28,553 nucleotides of DNA from positions 1-28,553 of the forward strand of contig JBGAIO010000022.1 in NCBI GenBank assembly GCA_044225415.1, given 5' to 3'. The notes below the pieces were generated by a model. That model did no database searches. It had not been told where the DNA came from and saw only the letters and a program-made list of their open reading frames with translations. Origin of the DNA: JALORV01 sp044225415. GTDB lineage: Bacteria; Pseudomonadota; Gammaproteobacteria; Burkholderiales; Burkholderiaceae_F. Below, piece by piece: positions 14,383 to 22,682 of this stretch (position 1 is its first letter; every line of letters starts with the position of its first letter). The position numbers and the translations under genes were made by a program.

Positions 14383-17012
14383 CTAAACCACCACATTGAC
14401 CAGCTTCCCCGGCACCACCACCAGCTTCTTCACCGGCGCGCCGCCGATGAACTTCCGCACGTTCGCATCGGCCAGCGCGGTGATCGACCTCGCATCCTCG
14501 GCCTGCGCCGGCACCCGGACTGGCCGCGCAGTTGCCGTTCACCTGCACGACGAGTTCGATCTCGTCCTGCATCAGCGCGGCCTCGTCGGCTGTGGGCCAC
14601 GGCGCATCGAGCAGGTCACCGAAGCCGCGCGCGTAGCCGAGTTCGTTCCACAGGGCGTGCGTGATGTGCGGCGCGATCGGATACAGCGTACGCAGCAGGA
14701 TGCCGATTGCCTCGTGCAGCACCGCGCCGTCCTCGGGTGCCGTGCCGAGCTTCGCGTCGTCCAGCGCGTTCAGCATCTTCATCACCGCCGACACGACGGT
14801 GTTGTACTGCAGGCGCGCGTAGTCGAAGTCCGCCTGCCGCAGGTTCAGGTGGATCTCCCGGCGCAGCGCCTTCAGTGCGGACGGCAGCCCGGCGGGTATG
14901 GCCGTGGCCGCGCCGAGCACCTGCTCACGCCGCTCGTGACAGTAGTTCCACAGCCGGCGCAGGAAGCGGTATGTGCCCTCGGCGCCCGAATTGCTCCACG
15001 CGGCGCTCTGGTCCGGCGGGCCGGCGAACATGGCGAAAGTGCGCGCGGTGTCGGCGCCGAAGCGGCCGATGATGTCGCGCGGCTCCACCACGTTGTTCTT
15101 GCTCTTGCTCATCTTCTCGGTGCCGCCGTAGAACACGGGCTGGCCGTCCTCGCGCGCGGTCACCTTCAGCGGACGGCCTTTGGCGTCGTATTCGATGTCG
15201 ACCTCGGCCGGGTAGAACCAGCGCTTCTTGCCGTCAGGCGTTTCCCTGAAATAACAATCGTGCGTCAGCATGCCCTGCGTAAAGAGCCGCTTGAAGGGCT
15301 CGCCGAAGCGCACCAGCCCCATGTCGCGCATCACCTTGGTCCAGAAGCGCGCGTACAGCAGGTGCAGCACCGCGTGCTCGATGCCGCCGATGTACTGGTC
15401 CATCGGCATCCAGTAGTCGTTGCGCGCATCGACCATCGCCGGCTCGTTCACTTTCGCGTCCGGCGAGCAGTAGCGCATGTAGTACCAGGAGCTGTCGACG
15501 AAGGTGTCCATCGTGTCGGTCTCGCGTCGCGCCGGCTGGCCGCAGGTCGGGCACTCGCAGGCGAGGAACGGCTCGTACTTGTTCAGCGGGTTGCCGCTGC
15601 CGTCGGGAATCAGGTGATCGGGCAGCACGACCGGCAGGTCCTGCTCGGGCACCGGCACCGGACCGCAGGTCTGGCAGTGGATGATCGGGATCGGCGTGCC
15701 CCAGTAGCGCTGGCGGCTGACGCCCCAGTCGCGCAGCCGGTAGTTGATCTGCCTGTCGCCGAGGCCCTTCGCCTTCAGGTCGGCCGCGATCGCCTCGACC
15801 GCCGCCTCATAGTCGAGGCCGTCGTACTTGCCCGAGTGCGTGCAGACGCCGCGCCGTTTGCTCGCGTACCAGTCCTGCCACGCATCGGTGGAGAAGGTCT
15901 CGCCGGCAACGCCGATCACCTGCGTGATCGGCAGGCCGTACTTCCTTGCGAATGCGAAGTCGCGCTCGTCGTGGCCCGGCACGGCCATCACCGCGCCTTC
16001 GCCGTAGCCCATCAGCACGTAGTTGCCGATCCACACGGGCACTGGTTCGCCGGTCAGCGGATGCGTGACGGTGAAGCCGGTATCGACGCCCTTCTTGTCC
16101 ATCGTGGCGAGTTCGGCCTCGGTCGCGCCGCCCCTGCTGCACTCGTCGATGAACGCGGCGAGGTCGGGCCGGCCCTGCGCCAGCCGCGTCGCCAGCGGGT
16201 GCTCGGCCGCGACCGCGACGAAGGTCACGCCCATGATCGTGTCGGCGCGCGTGGTGAACACGCGCAGCAGCCTGCAGCCCGTCGATTTCGTAGGGGAAGC
16301 CGAAGTTCACGCCGACGCTCCGGCCGATCCAGTTCTCCTGCATCGTCTTGACCTGCGGCGGCCAGTCCAGGTCTTCGAGCGATGTCAGCAGCTCGTCGGC
16401 GTACTGCGTGATCGCCAGGTAGTAGCCGGGGATCTCGCGCTTCTCGACGATCGCATCCGAGCGCCAGCCGCGACCGTCGATGACCTGCTCGTTGGCGAGC
16501 ACCGTCTGGTCGACCGGGTCCCAGTTGACGATCTGCGTCTTGCGATAGGCGATGCCCTTGTCGAGCATCTTCAGGAACAGCCACTGGTTCCAGTGGTAGT
16601 AGTCGGGCTTGCAGGTCGCGACCTCGCGGCTCCAGTCGAAGGCCAGCCCCAGCGGCTGCATCTGCGCCTTCATGTCGGCGATGTTCGCGCGCGTCCATTC
16701 GGCGGGCGCGACCTTCTTGTCGATGGCCGCGTTTTCCGCGGGCAGGCCGAACGCATCCCAGCCCATCGGCGTCATCACGTTGTGGCCGCGCATGCGCAGG
16801 ATGCGGTACATCACGTCGTTCAGCGTGTAGTTGCGCACGTGCCCCATGTGCAGCTTGCCGCTGGGGTAGGGCAGCATCGAGCACACGTAGAACTTCGGCT
16901 TTGGCGTGCCGTCCGCGCTCGCGGCATGTTCGACGGCGCGGTACGCCAGCGTCTGCACCCAGTGCTTCTGAGCGTCGGCCTCGATCGCCTGGGGTTCGTA
17001 TTTGGGGTTCAT
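14383..17012 (-). CDS. leuS: Leucyl-tRNA synthetase LeuS, three apparent frameshifts
   Basis: Class Ia aminoacyl-tRNA synthetase charging tRNA-Leu. The HIGH motif is HMGH (55-58, in LPYPSGKLHMGHVRNY) and the KMSKS loop is KMSKSKNNVVEP. The CP1 editing domain (FTTRADTIMGVTFVAVAAEH) and a zinc-type CETC-like segment (CQTCGP, CECPTCGQPARRETDTMDT) are visible. A one-base gain near 16270 (EIDGLQ then LLRVFTTR) and two one-base losses near 14532 and 14519 break the frame. Restored, the end reads LRGQ-RVPAQAEDARSITAL, FIGGAPVKKLVVVPGKLVNV, with TAG at 14385-14383. Corrected length is about 876 residues, normal for the family. It is divergent from uvrD. Confidence 0.92.
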
Positions 17013-17043
17013 GGTGCAGCAAGTATCTGATTTTCAAGGCGTG

Positions 17044-17049
17044 ATTATA
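17044..17049 (-). promoter_or_regulatory. leuS: Probable -10 box of leuS
   Basis: The minus strand reads TATAAT, a perfect sigma-70 -10 hexamer, 31 nt before the leuS ATG in the 59-bp leuS/uvrD spacer. No good -35 hexamer is seen 16-18 bp upstream. Predicted leader length is about 25 nt. Confidence 0.45.
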
Positions 17050-17057
17050 GAGGCCGC

Positions 17058-17063
17058 TACACT
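17058..17063 (+). promoter_or_regulatory. uvrD: Possible -10 box of uvrD
   Basis: TACACT ends 8 nt before the first of two overlapping ATGATG starts of uvrD. If used, the transcript would begin at or within a few bases of the start codon, consistent with the absence of any Shine-Dalgarno sequence there. The -35 region is poor. Inference from spacing only. Confidence 0.3.
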
Positions 17064-17071
17064 CGCGGCCG

Positions 17072-19294
17072 ATGATGAATCTGCTGGAAAACCTCAACGA
17101 TCGCCAGCTCGCGGCGGTCACGCTCCCGAACCAGTCCGCCCTGATCCTCGCCGGCGCCGGCAGCGGCAAGACGCGCGTGCTGACCACGCGCATCGCGTGG
17201 CTGATCCAGACCGGGCAGGTGTCGCCGCAGGGCGTGCTGGCGGTGACCTTCACCAACAAGGCCGCGAAGGAGATGACGACGCGGCTGGCGGCGATGCTGC
17301 CGATCAACGTGCGCGGCATGTGGATCGGCACCTTCCACGGCCTGTGCAACCGCATGCTGCGCGCGCATCACCGCGACGCGGGCCTGCCGGCGACCTTCCA
17401 GATCCTCGACTCCGCCGACCAGCTCGGCGCGATCAAGCGGCTGCTGAAGGCGGGCAACGTCGACGACGAGCGCTACCCGCCGCGCAACCTGCAGAACTTC
17501 ATCAACAGCGCGAAGGAAGCCGGGCTGCGCGCCAAGGACGTCGAGGTCAACGACGACTACAACCGCAAGTTCGTGGAGCTGTATGCGCTGTACGACGCGC
17601 AATGCAACCGCGAGGGCGTGGTCGACTTTGCCGAGCTGCTGCTGCGCTGCTACGAGCTGCTCGACCGCGACGAGCTCCTGCGCCAGCACTACCAGGGCCG
17701 CTTCCGCCACGTCCTGGTCGACGAATTCCAGGACACCAACAAGCTGCAGTATGCGTGGCTGAAGATGCTGGCCGGCACCGAAAATGCCATCTTCGCGGTC
17801 GGCGACGACGACCAGTCGATCTACCGCTTCCGCGGCGCGAACGTCGGCAACATGGCGGACTTCGAGCGCGAATTCAAGGTGCGCAACCTGATCAAGCTCG
17901 AGCAGAACTACCGCTCGGGCGGCAACATCCTGAACGCCGCCAACGCGCTGATCGCCAACAACGCGAACCGCCTCGGCAAGAACCTGTGGACGCAGGCGGG
18001 CGATGGCGAACCGGTGCGCATCTACGAGGCGCAGACCGACGGCTACGAGGCCGCGTGGCTGGTCGACGAGGTGAAGGGCCTGATCGCCGAAGGCCACGCG
18101 CGCGCCGAGATCGCGCTGCTGTATCGCTCGAATGCGCAGTCGCGCGTGCTGGAACATGCGCTGTTCAACTCGGCGATTCCGTACCGCGTCTATGGCGGGC
18201 TGCGCTTCTTCGAGCGTGCCGAAGTCAAGCACGCGCTGGCGTACCTGCGGCTGATCGAGAACCCGGCCGACGACACCGCGTTCCTGCGGGTGGTGAACTT
18301 CCCGCCGCGCGGCATCGGCGCGCGCACGCTGGAGCAGCTCACCGACGCGGCGCGAACAGCGGGGAGCAGCCTGTACGCAGCCGTCGGCAGCATGGCGGGC
18401 AAGGCGGGCGCCAACCTCGGCGCATTCGTGAAGCTGATCGACAGCCTGCGCTTCGAAGCCGCGCCGCTGACGTTGCCGGAGATCGTCGAAGGGGTCAACG
18501 AGCGCAGCGGCCTGATCGCGCACTACCGCAACGAGAAGGAAGGCCAGGAGCGCGTCGAGAACCTCGGCGAGCTGGTCAACGCGGCCGCCGCGTTCACCCA
18601 TGAGGAAGGCTACGAGGCCGCCGCGCCGGCGAGTCGAGCAGGCGAAGCCGATGCGGCCACGCAGATCCCGTCGGCGCTGGCCGGCTTCCTGTCGCATGCG
18701 TCGCTGGAAGCGGGCGACAACCAGGCCGAGGCGGGACAGGACGCGCTGCAGCTGATGACCGTGCACTCGGCCAAGGGGCTCGAGTTCAACGTCGTGTTCA
18801 TCACGGGGCTGGAAGAGGGCCTGTTCCCGCACGAGAACAGCCTGAGCGAGATGGACGGGCTCGAAGAGGAGCGGCGGCTGATGTACGTCGCGATCACGCG
18901 CGCGCGTCGCCGCCTGTACGTCAGCTTCGCGCAGAGCCGGCTGCTGCACGGGCAGACGCGCTATGGGCTGCGCTCGCGCTTCCTGCAGGAGCTGCCTGAG
19001 GGCGCGGTGAAGTGGCTGACGCCGAAGGTGCCGGCCGGCATGGGCATGGGCGCGCGCTTCGGTGCGTGGCAGGACCCCGGTGCGCGTGCGGCTCCGCCGG
19101 TGTCGACGCCGGTGCGCACCGCCGCGTCGTCGCACGGCGTGCGCGTCGGCCAGACGGTGAAGCACGCCCGCTTCGGCGAAGGCATCGTCATCAACCTCGA
19201 AGGCAGCGGCGACGACGCGCGCGCGCAGGTGAACTTCGGCCCGCACGGCATCAAGTGGCTGGCGCTGGCGGTGGCGAAGCTGACGCCGGCGTAG
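17072..19294 (+). CDS. uvrD: ATP-dependent DNA helicase UvrD/PcrA (superfamily 1A)
   Basis: 740-residue 3'-5' helicase of nucleotide excision and mismatch repair. Motifs in order: Q-motif LNDRQLAAV (8-16), Walker A GAGSGKT (28-34), motif Ia VTFTNKAAKEM (58-68), motif II DEFQDTN (217-223), motif III GDDDQSIYRFRGA (244-256), motif IV QNYRSGGNIL (278-287), motif V VHSAKGLEFNVVFITGLEEG, motif VI EERRLMYVAITRARRRLYV. The C-terminus carries the Tudor-like segment typical of UvrD/PcrA (VKHARFGEGIVINLEG), so Rep is less likely. ATG at 17072 and 17075 are both possible; neither has an SD. The frame is intact over 2.2 kb, unlike the leuS cluster beside it. Confidence 0.95.
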   Translation: MMNLLENLNDRQLAAVTLPNQSALILAGAGSGKTRVLTTRIAWLIQTGQVSPQGVLAVTFTNKAAKEMTTRLAAMLPINVRGMWIGTFHGLCNRMLRAHHRDAGLPATFQILDSADQLGAIKRLLKAGNVDDERYPPRNLQNFINSAKEAGLRAKDVEVNDDYNRKFVELYALYDAQCNREGVVDFAELLLRCYELLDRDELLRQHYQGRFRHVLVDEFQDTNKLQYAWLKMLAGTENAIFAVGDDDQSIYRFRGANVGNMADFEREFKVRNLIKLEQNYRSGGNILNAANALIANNANRLGKNLWTQAGDGEPVRIYEAQTDGYEAAWLVDEVKGLIAEGHARAEIALLYRSNAQSRVLEHALFNSAIPYRVYGGLRFFERAEVKHALAYLRLIENPADDTAFLRVVNFPPRGIGARTLEQLTDAARTAGSSLYAAVGSMAGKAGANLGAFVKLIDSLRFEAAPLTLPEIVEGVNERSGLIAHYRNEKEGQERVENLGELVNAAAAFTHEEGYEAAAPASRAGEADAATQIPSALAGFLSHASLEAGDNQAEAGQDALQLMTVHSAKGLEFNVVFITGLEEGLFPHENSLSEMDGLEEERRLMYVAITRARRRLYVSFAQSRLLHGQTRYGLRSRFLQELPEGAVKWLTPKVPAGMGMGARFGAWQDPGARAAPPVSTPVRTAASSHGVRVGQTVKHARFGEGIVINLEGSGDDARAQVNFGPHGIKWLALAVAKLTPA

Positions 19295-19305
19295 GAAGAA
19301 AATGG

Positions 19306-19325
19306 ATCCCCGCTTGCGCGGGGAT
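19306..19325 (-). repeat. Palindromic repeat, reverse-orientation copy
   Basis: ATCCCCGC (19306-19313), TTGC, GCGGGGAT (19318-19325): perfect 8-bp stem 11 nt after the uvrD stop. On the minus strand the loop reads GCAA, another GNRA tetraloop, followed by CCATTTT. It forms a head-to-head pair with the copy at 19345-19364, between the convergent uvrD and membrane-protein genes, where it could act as a bidirectional terminator. Confidence 0.75.
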
Positions 19326-19342
19326 GGCAGCGCAGACTGCCG

Positions 19343-20142
19343 TCATCCCGGCAAAGGCCGGGATCCACCTTGACTTTCAGCCTCCGCCCCGTCGATCACA
19401 TCCCGATAAATCGGAAACTGCGTCGAGTACGCCACGGCCGTCAGCACCAGCGCATCGGCGCGAGCAGCAGCGAGCCCACCTGCGATGGTATGCCCGTCAT
19501 GTTGATCAGCAGCGCACCGATCCATGAGACGCCCATGATCAGCGCGGCGAGCGCCAGTCCCAGCACCAGGAACGGCCAGCGGTTGCGCCAGCAGGCGAAC
19601 AGCGAGAAGAACATCGCCTTGCCCACCGTCTGCCGGTGCCAGGCGACGAGCTGCGGCGCGAACCAGGTCAGCATCAGGATCGGCGTGTACGCGCCCAGCG
19701 CCAGCAGCAGCGCATCCCAGGGCACGTTGCCGGCGATCGACGCCGGGTCGACTCTGCCATCGACGACCTGCCAGTGGGCCAGTTCGTCGCGCGCCAGCAG
19801 CGAGCTCAGCACGACCACCAGCAGGATCAGGCCGGCGTGCACCGCGCCCAGCCGCAGCAGCGCGTTGCGCTGCGGCCCCTTGAAGCCATCGAGCAGCAGC
19901 GACGGCAGCGGCAGCACGCCGCGTTCGGCATCCCGGCCGGCGGCCGTGATGCCCAGCGTGCCGAAGGGCACCAGGATCGCGGCCAGCGGCAGGCCCACGA
20001 GCGGCACGCTCGCCACCAGCATCAGCGCCATCGAATACAGCACGACCAGCGCCGTGAACGCGACCGGCTGGCGGCGCAGCAACGCCACGCCTTCGCGCAT
20101 CCATGTCCAGCCCGTGGCGGGCGGAAGAGTCTTTACCTGCAT
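19343..20142 (-). CDS. BPSS1780-family multi-pass membrane protein, one apparent frameshift near the 3' end
   Basis: About 266 residues with five or six hydrophobic helices. The N-terminal block GWTWMREGVALLRRQPVAF and the C-terminal TAVAYSTQFPIYRDV resemble the BPSS1780 family of uncharacterised betaproteobacterial inner-membrane proteins. The frame from ATG 20142 ends early at 19441 (APMRWC). One lost base near 19451 restores LAPM-x-LVLTAVAYSTQF and runs on to TGA at 19343. The last few residues (SRPLPG) and the stop are encoded by the palindromic repeat, so the natural stop may have been altered by its insertion. No function is known. It lies between uvrD and thrB. Confidence 0.75.
19345..19364 (+). 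repeat. Palindromic repeat, GGC variant
   Basis: ATCCCGGC (19345-19352), loop AAAG, GCCGGGAT (19357-19364): perfect 8-bp stem preceded by GTC and followed by CCACCTTGAC. The same trailing bases follow the copy at 14343-14362. On the minus strand it overlaps the last codons and stop of the BPSS1780-like gene. Confidence 0.75.
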
Positions 20143-20180
20143 GCGCCGATTCTAGCCAGCGCGGATGCAGGGCCTCGGGA

Positions 20181-21164
20181 TCACGCGCCGGAAACCCACG
20201 GCAGCGACGCGGCCGTTGCGCGCTGAAGCAGCATGCGTTCGAAGTGCGTGGGATCGTGCGGGGTCAGCAGGTGCGCCGGACGCGGCAGGTGCAGGTCCAC
20301 CAGCCGCGAGATCCAGAAGCGCAGTGCCGCGGCGCGCAGCACCGTGCGCCAGCATTCGTACTCATCGTCGGTCAGCGGGCGGACGGCGTGGTACGCATCG
20401 ATGAAGGCCTGCGCACGCGGCGCGTCGAAGGCGCCGGTCGCCAGGTCGACGCACCAGTCGTTCATCGTCACCGCCACGTCGAACAGCAGGATCGAGCAGC
20501 CCGCGAAATAGAAATCGATGAGGCCGCCGACGGTGTCGCGCTTCAGGTTCCCGTCATGCTCGATCAGCACGTTGTCGCGGAACAGGTCGGCGTGGATCGG
20601 CCCCTGCGGCAGCCGCTCGAAGCGCGCGCTGCGGAAGAATGTGTCCTGGAAGATCAGCTCGTCGGCGAGCGTGTGGAAAGTCGCGTCGTCGATGTGCGGC
20701 TCGAGCTTCGGCACCGAGTCCTTCCACCAGCCGATGCCGCGCAGGTGCGGCTGGAACAGGGGAAAGTCCGCGGCGGCGCGATGCATCCTGCCAAGCACTT
20801 CGCCCACCAGCGCGCAATGGGCCGCGGTCGGCTCGGTTACCGCGCGGCCGCGCAGGCGCGTGACGATGGCCGCCGGCTTGCCGCGGATCTCCGACATCAG
20901 CGCGCCCTGGCGGCTTTCCTGCGGCGCCGGCACCGGCAGGCCGCGGCGCGACAGGTGCCGCATCAGTTCCAGGTAGAACGGCAGCTGTTTGAAATCGAGG
21001 CGTTCGAAGATCGTCAGGACGTAGCGGCCCTGCGTGGTGTCGAGGAAGTAGTTGGTGTTCTCGATGCCGCTGGCAATGCCTTCGAGCGCCGTCACTTCGC
21101 CGAGACTGAATTGCGTCAGGAAGGCGGCAGCGTCGGCGCGGGTCAGCGCGGTGAAGACAGCCAT
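20181..21164 (-). CDS. thrB: Homoserine kinase, APH-fold type (ThrB)
   Basis: 327 residues from ATG 21164, which gives the family-typical start MAVFT; the open frame upstream to 21191 adds unlikely residues. The enzyme phosphorylates homoserine in threonine synthesis. It belongs to the aminoglycoside-phosphotransferase-fold homoserine kinases of alpha- and betaproteobacteria, not the GHMP type of E. coli. Visible features: GIENTNYFLDTTQGRYVLTI (33-52), catalytic loop IHADLFRDNVL (H191, D193, N198), metal-binding D217 in GLIDFYFAG, and AVTMNDWCVD. Next to a DUF2782-like gene, LOG protein and polA, a neighbourhood seen in related genomes (from memory). Confidence 0.92.
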   Translation of the reverse strand: MAVFTALTRADAAAFLTQFSLGEVTALEGIASGIENTNYFLDTTQGRYVLTIFERLDFKQLPFYLELMRHLSRRGLPVPAPQESRQGALMSEIRGKPAAIVTRLRGRAVTEPTAAHCALVGEVLGRMHRAAADFPLFQPHLRGIGWWKDSVPKLEPHIDDATFHTLADELIFQDTFFRSARFERLPQGPIHADLFRDNVLIEHDGNLKRDTVGGLIDFYFAGCSILLFDVAVTMNDWCVDLATGAFDAPRAQAFIDAYHAVRPLTDDEYECWRTVLRAAALRFWISRLVDLHLPRPAHLLTPHDPTHFERMLLQRATAASLPWVSGA

Positions 21165-21244
21165 GGCAGCGGTGCGGGGCAAAACCCGCACGCTAGCTGA
21201 AATGCCGGGAAATGGCGCGAGGCTGAAGCAACGAACAGCGCTGA

Positions 21245-21269
21245 GAACGCCCGCTGTCTGCGGGCGTTC
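21245..21269 (-). terminator. Strong hairpin between the DUF2782-like gene and thrB
   Basis: GAACGCCCGC (21245-21254), 5-nt loop, GCGGGCGTTC (21260-21269): a perfect 10-bp stem 7 nt after the stop of the secreted-protein gene on the minus strand. Only a weak T-rich tail follows (CTGTTCGTTGCTTC), so it may be an attenuator or mRNA-stabilising hairpin rather than a full Rho-independent terminator. Confidence 0.7.
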
Positions 21270-21275
21270 GAGCCA

Positions 21276-21878
21276 TCAGCGCGACTGCGTGGACGGTGGC
21301 GGCGGCGCGGCGGGCAGGGTCGACGCGCTGGACGAGCCCGGGTTGGTGCCGCCGAACTCCCACGTGAAGAACTTCGGCACCGACAGTCCCGGCAGCGTGT
21401 CGGTCGCACTGAGGGGCTGGCGGCCTTCACGGTTGGTCATGACCCACGTGTGCCCGGTCAAGGCCGGCGTGACCCGCACCTCGCTGATGCGGTTGGACTG
21501 CCGCACCTGTTCGATCACCGTGCCCGACGGCTCGACGATCGTCGCCTGCGCATCCTCGGCCTGCGGCAGCAGCTCGTTGCGTTCGGATGCAGGTGGCACG
21601 GCGGCGGCCGTGCTGTTTTCCAGCGCGGCACGCTCGGCGGCGGGCAGTTCGATGCGGGTGCGCGTGCCGTCGGTCACCGGCGATTGCCGTGCGGGCGCAA
21701 TCGACGGCGGCTTCGCGGTCGAGGCGGCGGGCTTTGCCGGCGCCGCGGGCTGCCCGGCCGTGGACTGGGCGGCCGCCACGCCGCAGAACCCGCAGGCAGC
21801 CAGCGTCAGCGACAGCCAGGTCGCCGCTGGTGATGCCACTTTCCGCAGACCGTCCGGATTCCTTCGCATGGCATTCAT
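21276..21878 (-). CDS. DUF2782-like exported protein
   Basis: 200 residues from ATG 21878, chosen for the AAGG six bases upstream; other in-frame ATGs lie at 21899 and 21869. The N-terminus has a basic start and hydrophobic stretch (MRRNPDGLRKVASPAATW then LSLTLAACGFCGVAAAQ), a likely Sec signal peptide cleaved after AAA. A low-complexity Ala/Pro linker (about 35-70) leads to the conserved-looking part, VIEQVRQSNRISEVRV and LSVPKFFTWEFGG, then a Ser/Pro tail. This pattern and the place beside thrB and polA recall the short DUF2782 proteins of betaproteobacteria; the assignment is from memory. Function unknown, periplasmic if the signal is real. Confidence 0.6.
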   Translation of the reverse strand: MNAMRRNPDGLRKVASPAATWLSLTLAACGFCGVAAAQSTAGQPAAPAKPAASTAKPPSIAPARQSPVTDGTRTRIELPAAERAALENSTAAAVPPASERNELLPQAEDAQATIVEPSGTVIEQVRQSNRISEVRVTPALTGHTWVMTNREGRQPLSATDTLPGLSVPKFFTWEFGGTNPGSSSASTLPAAPPPPSTQSR

Positions 21879-21920
21879 TGTAGGCCTTGACGAGGTCACA
21901 GCGCGCGCGCCGCTCAGGCG

Positions 21921-22653
21921 CTAGAGGTACAGCAGTTTTTCCTGCTCGCTGGCGCTCTGCTCGAAGCCGCGCGTCGTAGAACTCGAAGAGCGTGTCGAGC
22001 ACCGCATCGGCGTCGTCGACGACGCGCATCAGCGTCAGGTCGGCCTCGCTGATCATGCCCTGCGCCGCCACGCTGCCGCGCAGCCAGTCGAGCAGCCCGG
22101 CCCAGAACGTGGAACCCACCAGCACGATCGGCATCTTCTTGCCTTTGCCGGTCTGGATCAGCGTCAGCGCCTCGCTCAGTTCGTCGAGCGTGCCGAAGCC
22201 GCCGGGCATGACGACGTAGGCCGCCGCGTACTTCACGAACGCCACCTTGCGCGCGAAGAAGTGGCGGAAGCGCAGCGAGATGTCCTGGTAGGCGTTGCCG
22301 GACTGCTCGAAGGGCAGTTCGATGTTCAGGCCCACCGACGGCGACGCCTTCGAAGGCGCCCTTGTTGGCGGCTTCCATGATGCCGGGGCCGCCGCCGCTG
22401 ATCACGGTGAAGCCCGCGTCCGAGAGTTTCCGCGCAATCTCCACGGTGAGTTCGTAGTGCGGCGTGCCGGGCTTCGAGCGCGCGCTGCCGAAGATCGATA
22501 CGGCGGGCCGCACCTCGGACAGGCGTTCGGCCGCCTCGACGAACTCTGAAATAATCCCCCAGATCTGCCACGACTCCCGCGCTTCTGGCTGGTCGCGCGC
22601 TCGGGCATCGTGACGGCCCGCAGGCTGGGTATGTTCTTGCGGTTGTCGAGCAC
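21921..22653 (-). CDS. LOG family protein (TIGR00730-type), three apparent indel sites
   Basis: Lysine-decarboxylase-like (LOG) Rossmann protein; the family includes cytokinin-type nucleoside 5'-monophosphate phosphoribohydrolases and PpnN. The start GTG 22653 is preceded by SD GAGGGAG. Blocks in successive frames: NIPSLRAVTMPERATSQKR, SWQIWGIISEFVEAAERL, VSIFGSARSKPGT, the signature GGGPGIMEAANKGAFEG, SVGLNIELPFEQ, then VVMPGGFGTLDELSEALTL (the PGGxGTxxE motif). The end reads FEQSASEQEKLLYL with TAG at 21923-21921. Breaks: one base near 22577, two near 22345 (GCGTCG read as GTCG), and two near 21968. Corrected length is about 245 residues. Divergent from polA with only 29 nt between starts. 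Confidence 0.85.
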
Positions 22654-22682
22654 GTTCTGTCTCCCTCGCTTCACACTTGCAG

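Noticed and set aside
14396..16351. 651-codon plus-strand frame opposite leuS
   Set aside because: Shadow of leuS; composition typical of antisense high-GC frames and no motif.
17057..19246. 729-codon open frame on the minus strand opposite uvrD
   Set aside because: It mirrors the GC-rich third positions of uvrD, is rich in Arg/Ala/His/Val runs and has no recognisable motifs; uvrD on the plus strand is unambiguous.
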